Of a DNA stretch of 20,000 nucleotides, positions 1 through 9,645 are shown piece by piece (within the stretch, counting starts at the first letter, position 1; every line of letters begins with the position of its first letter). A program made the translations under genes and the position numbers. The stretch is from Neocallimastix lanati (nom. inval.) (Eukaryota; Neocallimastigomycota; Neocallimastigomycetes; Neocallimastigales; Neocallimastigaceae): positions 3,412,501 to 3,432,500 of the forward strand of contig JACVTC010000003.1 of the NCBI GenBank assembly GCA_016946835.1. Direction: 5' to 3'. The notes under the pieces were generated by a model, which was not told where the DNA came from, did no database searches, and saw only the letters and a program-made list of their open reading frames with translations.

Positions 1-1720
1 TTATTTATTATTCAATTATTTATTATGTTATTATGTTATTATTTATTTATTTATTTATTATTATTTATTTAAACAAAAAAATAACATATAAGAAAAAAAT
101 TAAAAAAATAATAAAAAAAAAACCTGTCAAATCAATCAATCGAAGATTTTAAAGATTAATGCAAATTCATATATATCAATAGATTGTAATATATAGTAAA
201 TGGGGACTTTGTAATAGGGAATAATATATTTGTTTGAGATGTCATAACCTGAAATGTATAAATTTATTCAATTGATTTAATGCCATATACTAACAATATA
301 TTATAATCTAAGATCATTTGAATGGAAATTTCAAAAAAAGAAATTCTCAAAATAAGTTTTTGGTAAATGGAAATCTTTAAATTTTGGATTTAAATATAAA
401 TCATATGATAAAATTTAATATATTAGGTGCATATATTGAAATATATTGGCTTATAATTTGTATCCAATTATTATGTAATTAATATATTTTAAGATTACAT
501 AGATTAACAATAAAAAACTAAATTTAATAAATGAATAAATAAAATTAAATAAACTCTATAAATCAAATTAAATAAATGAATTAACTATAAATAGATAAAA
601 TTAAATAAATAAATTAAATGAATGATTTAAATAAATTAATTTAAATTAATTTTAAATTCTATAATTAATTAAAAGGGTTAAAAAAAAAAATTTTAAGCAT
701 TTTGTATTTTTCTTATTTATTTTAGGCAAGTATCATAAGATAAAAAAAAAAAAAAATTTAGAAAAAAAAAGAAAAAGATTTTAAAAAAAAATATATATAT
801 ATATATTATATAAATAAGACATATTTATTACTGATTTTCTATTTTAATTAATGGATTGACATTTATATCTACTTACATATATTGATATATTATATTAATT
901 TTAATTATACGAATGACAACATAACTTTAAAGAAAAAAAAAAAAAATATTTTATGCATTTTTCAATTACGTTTTCTGTACAATTAACACCTATACGTATA
1001 CATTTAATTCATTTTATATGATAAAAACTTCAAATCATGAAGTTAACATGTAATATTTAATATTAATTTTTTTTTTTTTAATTTTTATTTTTTTTTTTTT
1101 TTTAAAAAATCTTTAATATTAAATATTACATGTTAACATGTTTATCTTTTAACGAACATTATTAAGCATTGTTATTCTAATTCTTCTATTTATTTATTTA
1201 TTTATTTATTTTTTCTTTTGAAGTTTTTATTTTTATTTTATTTGAAAAAATATAATACAAAAAAAAAAAACTCTTGTCACTTCATTTTAAGAAATAATAA
1301 CATAGTTCGTTTTATTTTATACATTTATTTTTATTTATATTATTTTTTATTTAAAAAAAAAATAATTTGATTAATTTGAATTTATATTTAAATTTAAACA
1401 AGCCTCACATTTTTAAAATTATTTGTAGGAGTCTATCCTTTTGTAATATATTGTGGCTTATTACCATTTGGAAAAGTTTTATAAATTTACTGAAATAATT
1501 TAAATATGTATAATAAATTAGATATATAAATATATATTATATATATATATATTTAATTAAATATATTCTTTATAATCAAAATTAAAAATATCATGAATTA
1601 ATCAATAGTTAAAAATTTTTAATAATAAATAATAAGTAATAGTAAAAAAAAAAAAAAAAAAAAAAAAAATTAAATAATTAAAAAATTTATTCTTTATTTT
1701 TTTGGGGGTTTTTTTTTTGA
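1..1720. other. AT-rich intergenic region without a recognisable gene
   Basis: Both strands are closed by frequent stops. Contents are short (TTA)n/(TTTA)n runs at both ends, A and T homopolymers, (AT)n tracts and the inverted repeat described separately. A moderately complex stretch at about 190-480 holds no coding or RNA gene that I can identify. Confidence 0.7.
1042..1137. repeat. Perfect 25-bp inverted repeat with T-rich spacer
   Basis: The arm at 1042-1066 starts GTTAACATGTAATATTTAAT. Its exact reverse complement is at 1113-1137, with a spacer of 46 bases that is almost all T. The right arm overlaps the 12-bp palindrome CATGTTAACATG (1130-1141). The arms could form a cruciform or RNA hairpin, or be the remnant of a small inverted-repeat element. 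No target-site duplication was evident to me. Confidence 0.85.
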
Positions 1721-1724
1721 GGGT

Positions 1725-1743
1725 TTTATAAAGAATTACCTAT

Positions 1744-1774
<31 letters not shown>

Positions 1775-1945
1775 TCATTTCTAATTATCAAATATAAATA
1801 TAATAAAAAGAAAAAAAAAAGATATGAATAAAAAATTAAAAATAAAAAAAATACGGTTATCAAAAAATTAAAAATAAATAAATTATATATATATAATTTT
1901 ATTACCAAGTATTAAATAATAATAATAATAATTTCAAATTTATAC
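1725..1945 (+). repeat. AT-rich dispersed block, copy left of the LINE
   Basis: The string ATAAAGAATTAC, then TATTATTTT, then TCATTTCTAATTA and CAAATATAAATAT (1728-1801), and later TAATTTCAAATTTATACAGA (about 1928-1947), recur in the same order and strand at 5766-5830 and 6140-6160. An A-run of about 24 bases interrupts this copy. The homology is clear in the complex strings; the A/T filler between them is not alignable by eye. Confidence 0.65.
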
Positions 1946-2082
1946 AGAAAAATATATATATTACAAATTAAATTATAAAAATAAAAAAAAAAAAAAAAAA
2001 AATAAAAAATAAAAAAAAAAAAAAAAAAATTAATAATAAAAATAAATAAATAAATAAATAAATATTATTTATCCAATTAGAA

Positions 2083-2216
2083 CATAATAATATTTTAAAT
2101 AGTGCTGCTAAATATAAAATCATATTCAAAAAAAAAATATATATATATATTTTTTTATCAATTAGAACATAATATCTTAAATAGTAATGTTAAATAAAAA
2201 TGTCATATTCAAAAAA
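2083..2216 (+). repeat. Diverged tandem duplication, period about 74 bp
   Basis: CAATTAGAACATAATA, TTAAATAGT and TCATATTCAAAAAA occur once at about 2083-2140 and again at about 2157-2216. The copies differ by several substitutions and small indels and are separated by an (AT)n and T tract. The unit sits just outside the 3' end of the LINE remnant and contains no recognisable gene. Confidence 0.75.
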
Positions 2217-2541
2217 TTAAAGTATATATCTAAATTCATAAAAAAAAAAAAAAAAAAAAAGTTAATAGGTAACGAAACCTCACCTCCATATCACTTATTC
2301 CGAATTAGGGTTGGAATTGACTATTTGAAAGAAATTGTGGTTCTTCTCCTTCAAAGGTATTGTGCCCCGCTAGCCTGCCTTAACTGCATTTTAAACATTG
2401 TCACACTCCTTTGATTAGTTTGCGCTTAATACCGTCAGGAATATGAGGATTCTTTTAAGGAAATCCTTTTTAATGGAATAAAGTGCTCTTCTAACTTTAT
2501 TGTTCATTCTCATTCTCTGTATGATTGGTTTCAATTCCAAA

Positions 2542-2576
<35 letters not shown>

Positions 2577-2990
2577 CATTTGAAAACCGTACACCTCGGT
2601 AGTTTTAGCAAATTCGTTTTAGATTTTAACTCTTGACGTGAGCGATTAAAATAAAAGGTCGGGGGTTACTATTATTAAGAATATTTTTTTTTTTTTTTTG
2701 AAACTTCCCTCTCGTACTTCTACTAAAAAAACTGGCACATTTATTGATACCAAATTGCATTTTTCATTATTTCTCGCCCACTTTTACTTTACTTACTAAT
2801 TTTTAACAACTTCTTAAGTTGAAATTCTTATTGGAGCACATAACAAACAATGTCATTCCTGCAAAAGAGACCTCCACAACAGCATTTATCACCAATAGAA
2901 ATTCCAAATTTATCACATTTATTAAAAATGTTCATTAATGAATAAGGTTAAATAAAATTGGTGAGAGGGGACAAAATCTTGACGAACGAA

Positions 2991-3021
<31 letters not shown>

Positions 3022-4561
3022 CTTAATACTAAATAATTCCCCAATAATTGTCCATCAATCCCTTCCACAAGCCTTGGAAGATAAGTATAAATTTTCAGTA
3101 AAATTATAGCACTTACCCTTACCTCTAATACCTAAAAAGTGATGAATTTTCATTAAAAATGTTAAATATGGGAATAGAATCATACGCCTTTTTAAGGTCA
3201 AAAAAAAAAAATAAAAAAAAAAGCAAGGTAAGTATCTTTATTATCAAATTTTTTCGTCTCTGACATATAATTCTTAATGAAGTGTAGAAGACTTAATACA
3301 TATTCTTCTCGGTTTACGAAATCCATATTGTTCCGGTTTTTATAAATCCTTTATCAATTCCATACTTTGAGATTCTATTAGCGATGATTTTTGCTCTAAT
3401 TTTTAACCCGTTATTGATTAAGAGGGATACCATAATAGTTATCGCCATTAGATGGACTGCCCCTTTTTATGAATAGAAAACTATCGATGCGTTATTCCAT
3501 GATTTTTTTTTTTTGGAAAATCAACCTTCCAAATGCGATGGATTGAGGCTTTGAGACATTTAAAACCAGATGATTTCTTTGGGAACAAAAATGATTCATC
3601 TGTGGTAGTTTTCTTGCAATAAACTATCAGAGGTGTTTATGATCAGAAATAAGAAGGATGGTCAACGAAAATAAATAAGCCCTTGATACTTTTATACAGC
3701 AGCCTACTTGAGTTGACTAACGCATGATCAATATCAATATCTGACTAAAATAAATACCTACCTCTAGTCCATGAAATAGGTGAACCATGCATCGGAAGGG
3801 ATAAAAACCAGTTAACCATCATTACTGTCCATTAATTTATTCTTATAAATCTCATGTTAAAAGTCTCCAAGATAAATAGATGGATGATTAGTGTGATTTT
3901 GAAACCATGTGAAATCTTCAGAGAATGCCTATCGGACGTTTAATGAGCGTATCATTTTGGGAATATAGATATTATTATGTCTTATATTTACACTTAATAG
4001 AACACTTAGAGTGATTCCATTGACTATAGGTTGTTAAAGAAACAAAGATGAGTATAGGAATTATCTTCAGAGGATTGCTTGACATGAGACATGATGACAT
4101 GATACCCAGGATATAAATCTCTACAAACCTGGCGTATTTTGGATTCTATTCTTTTCTGGAAATATTTGTAGGTATTGTTGCAGTTTGGGGGAGGAAGTGT
4201 TACTTTATATGGATATCTAGTATAATTGGTACCATTACCTGTTTCCTGAAAATAAAAAAAAAAAAAATATTAGGAACAATGGTTTTAAAATTGTGTTAAG
4301 CTACTTAATACTATTCTCTTTTCGCAAAATTCCAACCATTGGTATTCCAACTAAAAAAAAAAAAAGAAATACTTTTTTGTGGTAGAATGTGAAAATTAGA
4401 TTTTGAGAATTAAGATTCGGTATATAGGGAGCATTGAGTTCATGATTAGCAATTATTAACATTTACTATATTAGTTGAACTGAGATTGGCTGAGTTTGTA
4501 TATTATTGGATGAGCTATTAGATATTAAATTTTTTTTTGTTTGTTTGTTTGTTTTTTTTTG

Positions 4562-4778
4562 TTTTGTTTTGAATGCTGAAAAGAAACCTTATGATTCCAA
4601 TTCCAATTTTTTGGAATATCAACAATATGAAAATTTTAACTCCTATTATTGCTTTTTTTTTTCTATTGTTTTTTGTTTTGAATGCTGAAAAGAAACCTTA
4701 TGATTCCAATTCCAATTTTTTGGAATATCAACAATATGAAAATTTTAACTCCTAATTATTACTTTTTTTTTTTTTTTC
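4562..4778. repeat. 109-bp tandem duplication within the LINE remnant
   Basis: The block beginning TTTTGTTTTGAATGCTGAA at 4562 recurs at 4671, an offset of 109 bases. The two copies are almost identical through AACTCC, then differ by a few bases (TATTATTGC against TAATTATTAC) and in T-run length. On the minus strand the block contains a coding-like reading NWNWNHKVSFQHS, which fits the region between the endonuclease start and the minisatellite. Confidence 0.9.
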
Positions 4779-4851
4779 AAATACTTTTACAAATTTTGTG
4801 CTTATGAAATTTGGAGGGTATACTTTAATCCTGAAGAAACTCTCATTGAAA

Positions 4852-5511
4852 TTAGTAATTCTATTCACTGACAAAATATTATTCTTGAATTTAGTAATTC
4901 TATTCACTGACAAAATATTATTCTTGAATTTAGTAATTCTATTCACTGACAAAATATTATTCTTGAATTTAGTAATTCTATTCACTGACAAAATATTATT
5001 CTTGAATTTAGTAATTCTATTCACTGACAAAATATTATTCTTGAATTTAGTAATTCTATTCACTGACAAAATATTATTCTTGAATTTAGTAATTCTATTC
5101 ACTGACAAAATATTATTCTTGAATTTAGTAATTCTATTCACTGACAAAATATTATTCTTGAATTTAGTAATTCTATTCACTGACAAAATATTATTCTTGA
5201 ATTTAGTAATTCTATTCACTGACAAAATATTATTCTTGAATTTAGTAATTCTATTCACTGACAAAATATTATTCTTGAATTTAATAATTCTATTCACTGA
5301 CAAAATATTATTCTTGAATTTAGTAATTCTATTCACTGACAAAATATTATTCTTGAATTTAGTAATTCTATTCACTGACAAAATATTATTCTTGAATTTA
5401 GTAATTCTATTCACTGACAAAATATTATTCTTGAATTTAGTAATTCTATTCACTGACAAAATATTATTCTTGAATTTAGTAATTCTATTCACTGACAAAA
5501 TATTATTCTTG

Positions 5512-5514
<3 letters not shown>
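4852..5514. repeat. 39-bp minisatellite, 17 copies, inside the LINE
   Basis: The 663 bases are exactly 17 units of 39 bp. Each unit contains TTAGTAATTC, TATTCACTGA and CAAAATATTATTCTTGAAT. I see one substitution in the whole array, TTAGTAATT to TTAATAATT at the start of unit 12 (5281). Because 39 is divisible by three and the unit lacks stops in one frame on each strand, both strands stay open: LVILFTDKILFLN repeats on plus and FKNNILSVNRITK on minus. The minus-strand unit continues into LINE-like coding sequence at the 4851 side, so the array arose by expansion of a LINE segment. A T-run of about 35 ends it at 5515-5549. Confidence 0.97.
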
Positions 5515-5552
<38 letters not shown>

Positions 5553-5715
5553 TCTAGAAGGAATAAATTCCTTCATTTTTAGCATTGGTCTATGAGTGGA
5601 TATCAAGAATAAAAATCAATCTTGTGTTGTCAATAGATACTCTATATTCCTTTTCCATCAACCCTCAATGGATCCGGAAAAAACAGTCCATATCACTGGG
5701 TTAAATTTATAAAGA

Positions 5716-6901
5716 AAAATTATATATGATAGTAATAATCACTTTTTTTTTTTTTTTTTTTTTTTTATAAAGAATTACTATTATTTTTAAAATATTCATT
5801 TCTAATTAACAAATATAAATATATATATATATAATATATATATAATAAAATAAAATAATACATAGCAAAATAGTACAATATAATAAAGTATTAATAAAAA
5901 ATCACCTAGTAAAGTATTAATAAAAAACAAAATAAAATAAATAAGTGAAGAAGTATAAAATAGTAAAGTATTACTAAAAATGAATTAAAATAAATGATAA
6001 TGAATAAAAAAAATTAAAATTAAAGTTACCACCTAGAAACTGTAAAATAAAATAAAAATTAAATATAAATATATTATAAATATATATAAATATATATATT
6101 TTATATTATTATAAAAATATTAATTATTATTTAGTATTAATAATTTCAAATTTATACAGATAATACATATAGAAAACATATATAAATATGTTAATACTAC
6201 ATTAGTAATATCTTTTTCCTTTTTTTTTTATTTATTTTTTTTATTTATTTTTTTTATTTATTTATTTTTTTTTTTTTTTTATTATAATTTTTATTATTTT
6301 TTTTTTTTTGTTATTTTTTTAAAATTGTTCAGTAAATAATTAATAAATTATATTATAAATTAATAATATTACATGTTATATTTAATATGAATTATATATA
6401 TATATATTTTATATAAATAAATATACATATAATATATATATTATAAAATATATATATACATATATTTTTTTTTCTTATTTTATAAATCAACCAATTCTAT
6501 ATAATTTATTATTGATTTATTTTTTCCCATAATATAGAATATAATAAATTCTTAATTATAGAAAAATATTATAATTTATATAAAATTACTGTTGATATAA
6601 ATTATTTTATATAAATAAGAAATATATATATATTTACATTTTGATAAAAAAAAAAAAATTATAGTAATTTATAATTTTTTTTTCTTTCTTCTTTCTATTA
6701 AATTTTTTATTTTCGATTTATAAATACTTTTTGTCTATTTTTTGTTTCTATATAATATTTATTTTTTTTTTTACTTTTTCTTTTTTTTTTCCTTTGAATT
6801 TCTTCTTCAAATTAGTATGTATATATATGATCTATAATTTACTAGTATGATCTATAATTGTTATTATTATTATTATTATTATTTATTATTATTTTTTAAA
6901 T
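5716..6901. other. AT-rich spacer between the LINE and the GH45 3' end
   Basis: Apart from the dispersed block described separately, this stretch holds (AT)n, T and (TTTA)-like tracts. A short direct repeat TATGATCTATAATT lies near 6826-6860, just past the GH45 stop, followed by (TTA)n. The minus strand has AATAAA at about 6887-6882, some 15 nt after the stop. That could be a polyadenylation signal, but it is unconvincing in such sequence. Confidence 0.6.
5763..6170 (+). repeat. AT-rich dispersed block, copy right of the LINE
   Basis: This block carries ATAAAGAATTAC, TATTATTTTT, TCATTTCTAATTAACAAAT and, about 330 bases on, AATTTCAAATTTATACAGA. These match the block left of the LINE in order and orientation. 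It also holds internal near-repeats of AGTAAAGTATTA(A/C)TAAAAA around 5884-5980. The spacing between the two landmarks is larger here than in the left copy. Confidence 0.65.
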
Positions 6902-8362
6902 TTAGTTCCATGGAATAGCCTTGTATTTACTGTTATCTGGTGGAACACAACCGGACTTGGAGGTTAATTCGGTTGGACATTGAACACGTTCAAAGATAAC
7001 ACTTGGATTATCTGAATTTAAGAACCAGTCGTAACGCCAGTAACATCCATCTCTTAATTGCTTTGGTAAGTTTTCACATTCTGAACGACCACTGATACCA
7101 CCGTAACGTTGACCCCAACCATCGACACTGGTCTTCCATTGGGATTGACAACCGTTGAAGACACCGACACCACCTCCTGGCATTTGAATATCGAAATGAT
7201 TATCGCTTAAGTCGTAACCTGTATTAGTCACTTGTACAATCATTTGCTTACCCTTAGCAGCTCCTGAGGTGAATTGCATTCTGTAACAGCTACAACACCA
7301 ATCCTTTTGACTACCTGATTGGAAGGCGGCAGCAACAAAACCATAGGATACCTTATCATTAATGGCCCATGGTTGATTGTCATTACACATGTAGGCTTGA
7401 CCTCCATCTTCACAACCATTTCTTACCTTATAAAGTTCATCGGTAACAAGAGTGACACCATCTGCTTTACAGGCTTTCACATGGGAACCATTTGTGTTTT
7501 CCTTCCAGGCACAGGAGGCAAGACAACAATCCCAGTAACGTGTAGTTTTACCAGTGGTACCTTTAGTAATATCTGGAAGAGATTTACCAGATTTACCAGA
7601 TTTTGAAGATGAGGAGGATGGAACAGCAGATTTAGAAGTAGTAGTCGTCGTCTTTTTAATTGTGGTAGTTTTCTTTGTAGTAGTAGTAGTAATAGTTTTC
7701 TTTGAAGTTGTTGTTTTCTTTACAGTGGTGGTAGTCTTTTTAACTACTGGAGCAACAGTTTCAACATTTTCTGGAATTGGAGAATGAACTGGTGGACTTG
7801 GAGGTAAAGCCGTTTTTGGAATGACCTTAGTAGTAGCTACTTCTGGAATTGGAGAATGAACTGGTGGACTTGGTGGTACAGCGGTTTTTGGAATGACCTT
7901 AGCAGTACTCTTACTTTTTTGAACAGGAGCATCATTAATATCTTCTTCCTCTTCTTCCTTATTACTTTCAACACCAGTATCAATAACAACTGGAGCGATA
8001 GTGGATTCAGCAGCATCAGCAACTGCAGAAGTAACTGCAACAGATCTATATATATATAAAATGAATTTTTATTTTTATTTTTATTTTTTTTTTTTACAAA
8101 GAAAAAATAATTAGTTATTAAAATAAAATTATTTTAATAAAAATAAAAAAAAAAAATTATTAATAATTTAATTAATAATTAATTTCGATATATTAATATT
8201 ATATAACTTTTGATTTTATGAATTAAAATTATTTATTTTAAAAAAAAAAAAAAAAAAAAAGATTTACTTTGATGATGGTTTAACAATGCATTTATTTCCT
8301 TCAACAAGATTGACGGAAAGTAAAGCTATCATTAATAAAACATTTTTTGTACTTAATCTCAT
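6902..8362 (-). CDS. Secreted GH45 endoglucanase (Cel45-like), two exons: 8362-8268 and 8045-6902
   Basis: Seen: exon 1 runs from ATG at 8362 to 8268 and exon 2 from 8045 to the TAA at 6904-6902. Joined in phase they give 412 residues. Residues 1-22 are a signal peptide (MRLSTKNVLLMIALLSVNLVEG). Residues 62-67 are acidic (EEEEED). Residues 81-100 and 105-124 are a Pro-rich block repeated with 19 of 20 identities. Residues 134-168 are a Thr/Lys linker, then a Ser/Gly/Lys stretch. The catalytic domain starts near 195 with TTRYWD (199-204) and matches the GH45 signature [STA]-T-R-Y-[FYW]-D-x5-[CA]. HFD at 315-317 lies before PGGGVGVFNGC. Known of the family: GH45 enzymes hydrolyse internal beta-1,4-glucan bonds with inversion; by homology Asp204 is the base and Asp317 the acid. 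The domain has 14 Cys, fitting seven disulfides. Inferred: a free extracellular cellulase, since no dockerin or CBM is visible. Codons are far richer in G+C than the flanks. A tempting shorter reading from 7480 would begin inside the domain at a GTG and lose the catalytic Asp204. Confidence 0.93.
8046..8267 (-). other. Spliceosomal intron of the GH45 gene (222 nt, phase 2)
   Basis: The minus strand reads GTAAAT at the 5' end (8267) and TATATATAG at the 3' end (8046). Removing it joins AA from exon 1 to A of exon 2, restoring an AAA Lys codon and one open frame through the enzyme. Without splicing, exon 1 would hit the TAA formed by AAG-TAA at the donor. The intron is almost pure A/T, with a branch-like AACTAAT about 65 nt before the acceptor (near 8115). 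It separates the signal peptide exon from the rest of the protein. Confidence 0.88.
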
Positions 8363-8466
8363 TTTGATTTTTTTTTTTTTTTTTATTTAAATTATAATTA
8401 TTATTTATATATATATATTATTTTGTTTTATTTTATGAAAAAAAAAAATAAAGAAAAAAAAACTAT

Positions 8467-8480
8467 CCTTTATATATGAA
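8467..8480 (-). promoter_or_regulatory. Candidate TATA box of the GH45 gene
   Basis: The minus strand reads TTCATATATAAAGG here, about 107 nt upstream of the GH45 start codon. It includes a good TATA element (TATATAAA) and two G residues in an otherwise A/T flank. A second A/T alternation at about 8405-8420 lies nearer the ATG but looks like ordinary low-complexity sequence. With such high A+T content a chance match is possible; no transcript start is visible. Confidence 0.35.
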
Positions 8481-9073
8481 TTTTCTGTTATTAATATGAA
8501 ATATTGATACAAATAATTTTACCATTTGAAATAAAAATGTTTCAGAATAACAATGAATAAATTAATATAATAATTTAAAATTTATTGGATTTAAATCTAT
8601 ATTAAAAAGAAAAAATTATAAAATAAAAAAATTTATAAAACTTATTTATTTTTTAATATAAAAATAATATTATATATTAAAAAAATAAATATGATAATAA
8701 AGATATATATATAATTCTTTTTTTTTTTTTTTTTTTAATATTATTGGAAATAAAAATAGATTAAAATATATATATATATATTTATAATATATAAAAAAAA
8801 AACAATTAAATGAAACAAATTGATGAAAAATAAAATTAAAATAAAATTAAAAAAAAAAAAAAAATTAAAATAAAAGATAAATAATAATAATAATATTAAT
8901 TAAAAAGATAATATTAATAAAAAAATATTTTGATATATTAATATTATCAAGTAATATTAAACTTTTCATTATAGTAAATATAGCATATTAAAAAAAATAA
9001 AAATAAAATAAAAAAAATAAAAAAATAAAAATAAAAAAATAAAAAATAAAATAAATGAATAAAGCTACCATAT

Positions 9074-9122
<49 letters not shown>

Positions 9123-9527
9123 TATAGATATAATAAAAAATAAAATTAAAAAAAAAATTATATAAATTCATTAAATCCAAATAAATATATATATACACAT
9201 AATAATTCATTAATAATAATATAATGAAATTATTTTTTTTTGCTTTCGTATTTACTTTTCTGTTCAGTTTATTTCAACTTTTTCACAAAATATTTTTTTT
9301 TTTTTTTTTTTTTGTTTCTTTAATAAATGAAAAAAAATTTTTTTTTTCAGTAAATCAAAATTTAATTGACGGTTGACAATTCATTTTGATTTATATATAT
9401 ATAATTTATATTTTTTTATTTTTTATTTTATTATTTTATTGTTGTTATTTTATTTTTATTATTAATGATATTATCTATTATTTTATTTTTATTATTAATT
9501 GTTTATTATTTAATATTTTATATTAAA

Positions 9528-9645
9528 TTTTTATTTTATATTATTTAATATTTAATATTTAATTATTATTTTATATTATTTAATATTTAATATTTAATTA
9601 TTATTTTATATTATTTAATATTTAATATTTAATTATTATTATTTT
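9528..9645. repeat. 35-bp tandem repeat, about three copies
   Basis: AATTATTATT followed by TTATATTATT, TAATATTTAA and TATTT repeats at 9561, 9596 and 9631, a period of 35 bases. The copies are essentially identical. The unit is only A and T, so slippage is the simplest origin. Confidence 0.85.

Larger units (their letters stand above)
2270..5715 (-). pseudogene. Degenerate LINE (non-LTR retrotransposon) with APE endonuclease and reverse transcriptase
   Basis: Reading the minus strand from high to low coordinates gives family motifs in the correct order, in shifting frames. Endonuclease: WNTNGWNFAKRE (4349-4314), QETGNG with the expected catalytic Glu (4248-4231), LGDF (3871-3860), SPISWTRGR (3783-3757), DIDIDH (3741-3724) and SDHKHL (3647-3630). 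Reverse transcriptase: EQYGFRKPRR (3333-3304), DLKKAYDSIPIFNI carrying the motif A Asp (3199-3158), CPLSPILFNL (2973-2944), then FA followed by a disrupted DD motif (about 2865-2845), and a thumb-like MNNKVRRALYSIKK (2507-2466). Many stops, +1/+2 shifts and A/T-run expansions break it, so it cannot make a protein. 5' of the endonuclease there are coding-like fragments: FNESFFRIKVYPPNF beside the minisatellite, and EYRVSIDNTRLIFILDI near 5655-5605, probably an upstream domain. No poly-A tail is seen at the 3' end; there the minus strand has a T-run (about 2240-2260). The clade is not assigned. Confidence 0.88.

Noticed and set aside
2187-2414. 75-codon open frame on the plus strand
   Set aside because: It starts in A/T-rich sequence, crosses an A-run coding poly-Lys, and its second half is antisense to the LINE thumb region.
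4506-4755. Two 60-codon open frames with a shared segment
   Set aside because: They read the 109-bp tandem duplication inside the LINE on the antisense strand.
4752-5606. Long open frames on both strands (284 codons minus, 265 codons plus) as repeat-protein genes
   Set aside because: Both exist only because the 39-bp unit is a multiple of three without stops in those frames. They run into homopolymer-coded Lys or Phe stretches, and the minus frame sits in a dead LINE.
7319-8059. Open frames of 67-95 codons overlapping the GH45 exon in other frames
   Set aside because: They are frame shadows of the enzyme; their Val/Phe or Leu runs are the reverse or shifted readings of the Thr/Lys and Pro-rich linker.
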